A DNA stretch of 16,356 nt from Lonsdalea britannica (GTDB lineage Bacteria; Pseudomonadota; Gammaproteobacteria; Enterobacterales; Enterobacteriaceae), in assembly GCF_946477055.1 (NCBI RefSeq), contig NZ_CAMKXG010000049.1:1-16356 (forward strand), read 5' to 3'. The notes under the pieces were generated by a model. The model was given only the letters and a program-made list of their open reading frames with translations, ran no database searches and had not been told where the DNA came from. The translations under genes and the position numbers were made by a program. Shown here one piece after another: positions 15,474 through 16,356 of the stretch (within the stretch, counting starts at the first letter, position 1; each line of letters starts with the position of its first letter).

Positions 15474-16307
15474 TTAACCGTTGACCCGCACCGCCGCAGC
15501 GACGGATTTGGCGCGCTGTACGGCGGCCTCTGTCGTATCGTCTAGCGCCAACGCGACGCCCATTCGACGCTGGCCGCTAATCTCCGGTTTGCCGAACAGG
15601 CGGATTTGCGTCTGTGGCAGCAGGGCCTGCTCGAGTCCCTGATAGCGGACGTCGCTGCTGGTCAGGTTTGGCAATATCACTGCGGAAGCGGCCGCGCCGT
15701 ACTGTCGAATGACGCCAACGGGCAGGCCGAGAAAAGCGCGTACATGCAATGCGAACTCGGACAAATCCTGCGAGATCAACGTCACCATGCCGGTATCGTG
15801 CGGTCGCGGCGAAACCTCGCTGAAAATGACTTCATCGCCGCAGACGAACAATTCAACACCGAACAGACCGTAACCGCCTAGAGCTTCAACGACTTTGCCA
15901 GCGATCGCTTTTGCCCGCTCAAGCGCGACTACGCTCATCTGCTGCGGCTGCCAGGACTCGCGGTAGTCGCCATCCTCCTGACGGTGTCCGATGGGGGCGC
16001 AGAAGTGAATGCCATCGACAGCGCTGACGGTAAGCAGGGTGATTTCAAAATCAAACTTCACCAGCCCTTCGACAATCACCTTACCGCCTCCGGCCCGGCC
16101 GCCTTCCTGCGCATAGCGCCAGGCAGAGTCTACTTGCTGGGCGTCACGAATCAGGCTCTGGCCTTTTCCTGACGAGCTCATGACGGGTTTTACGATGCAG
16201 GGGAAACCGATCTGTTGCACTGCCTCTTGGAAACTGACGGCGTTGTCGGCAAATTGATAGGGAGAGGTCGGGACACCTAACGTCTCCGCCGCCAGACGGC
16301 GTATCCC
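15474..16307 (-). CDS. purT: Formate-dependent GAR transformylase PurT, 5'-truncated
   Basis: PurT makes formylglycinamide ribonucleotide from GAR, formate and ATP in purine synthesis; cytoplasmic ATP-grasp enzyme. The last 277 residues are present of about 392. The reading begins [17 protein letters not shown] and includes the ATP-grasp segments [32 protein letters not shown] and [16 protein letters not shown]. It ends [20 protein letters not shown] and AAAVRVNG before TAA. About 115 N-terminal residues are missing because the contig stops at 16307. The apparent start MYKRQ (16308-16322) is encoded by the Nextera mosaic end and is not part of the protein. It converges with the DUF2726 remnant. 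Nothing in the retained part is unusual. Confidence 0.95.
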   Translation of the reverse strand, partial: GIRRLAAETLGVPTSPYQFADNAVSFQEAVQQIGFPCIVKPVMSSSGKGQSLIRDAQQVDSAWRYAQEGGRAGGGKVIVEGLVKFDFEITLLTVSAVDGIHFCAPIGHRQEDGDYRESWQPQQMSVVALERAKAIAGKVVEALGGYGLFGVELFVCGDEVIFSEVSPRPHDTGMVTLISQDLSEFALHVRAFLGLPVGVIRQYGAAASAVILPNLTSSDVRYQGLEQALLPQTQIRLFGKPEISGQRRMGVALALDDTTEAAVQRAKSVAAAVRVNG

Positions 16308-16356
16308 CTGTCTCTTATACACATCTGACGCTGCCGACGAAGAGGATAGTGTAGAT
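16308..16356. other. Residual Nextera adapter with i5 index at right contig end
   Basis: CTGTCTCTTATACACATCT (16308-16326) is the reverse complement of the Tn5 mosaic end. It is followed by GACGCTGCCGACGA (16327-16340, Read 1 adapter), AGAGGATA (16341-16348, reverse complement of the Nextera i5 index TATCCTCT) and GTGTAGAT from the P5 side. This is library sequence and not genome. Confidence 0.98.

Overview
The window is a chromosomal contig from a gammaproteobacterium of the order Enterobacterales. Proteins throughout resemble their Escherichia coli counterparts closely, and the gene order is the familiar nudB-yebC-ruvCAB / znuBC-znuA-mepM-lpxM / pykA-hexR-zwf-eda / purT neighbourhood. zwf is followed directly by eda with no edd between them. 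Together with the flavour of the proteins this suggests a plant-associated Pectobacteriaceae (Dickeya, Pectobacterium, Brenneria or Lonsdalea type) rather than an Escherichia/Salmonella relative; the genus is an inference.

Both ends are artificial. Bases 1-27 and 16308-16356 are residual Illumina Nextera (Tn5) adapter, and the right end even reads through an i5 index. Both terminal genes, nudB and purT, are therefore cut, and purT has adapter-encoded residues at its open end.

Layout: (1) 28-3252, plus strand: the end of nudB, then yebC, ruvC, a terminator fused to a LexA/SOS-type operator, and the Holliday-junction motor genes ruvA and ruvB. (2) 3376-7425: the zinc-uptake locus. znuC and znuB run leftward, znuA and mepM rightward, and a Zur-type operator lies between them. 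znuB carries a one-base insertion and is broken in this sequence. (3) 7577-9400: lpxM (lipid A acyltransferase), then an AT-richer stretch with one small secreted protein of unknown function, a 132-bp segment bounded by inverted repeats, and a bidirectional terminator. (4) 9441-14600: central carbon genes. pykA and its upstream neighbour hexR run leftward; zwf and eda run rightward. A HexR-type operator sits just before zwf. (5) 14601-15473: a poorly constrained region holding the remnant of a DUF2726 / PD-(D/E)XK-like gene. (6) 15474-16307: the 3' part of purT, minus strand.

Three functional themes connect the genes: SOS-controlled recombination (ruvAB), zinc-starvation response (ZnuABC plus the zinc peptidase MepM), and HexR-controlled glucose-6-phosphate/KDPG metabolism (Zwf, Eda, PykA). 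The region is largely conserved core genome. I did not find a convincing new multi-gene system. The points most worth a second look are the znuB frameshift, the decayed DUF2726 gene, the small secreted orphan with its IR-bounded neighbour, and several precise operator-like palindromes.
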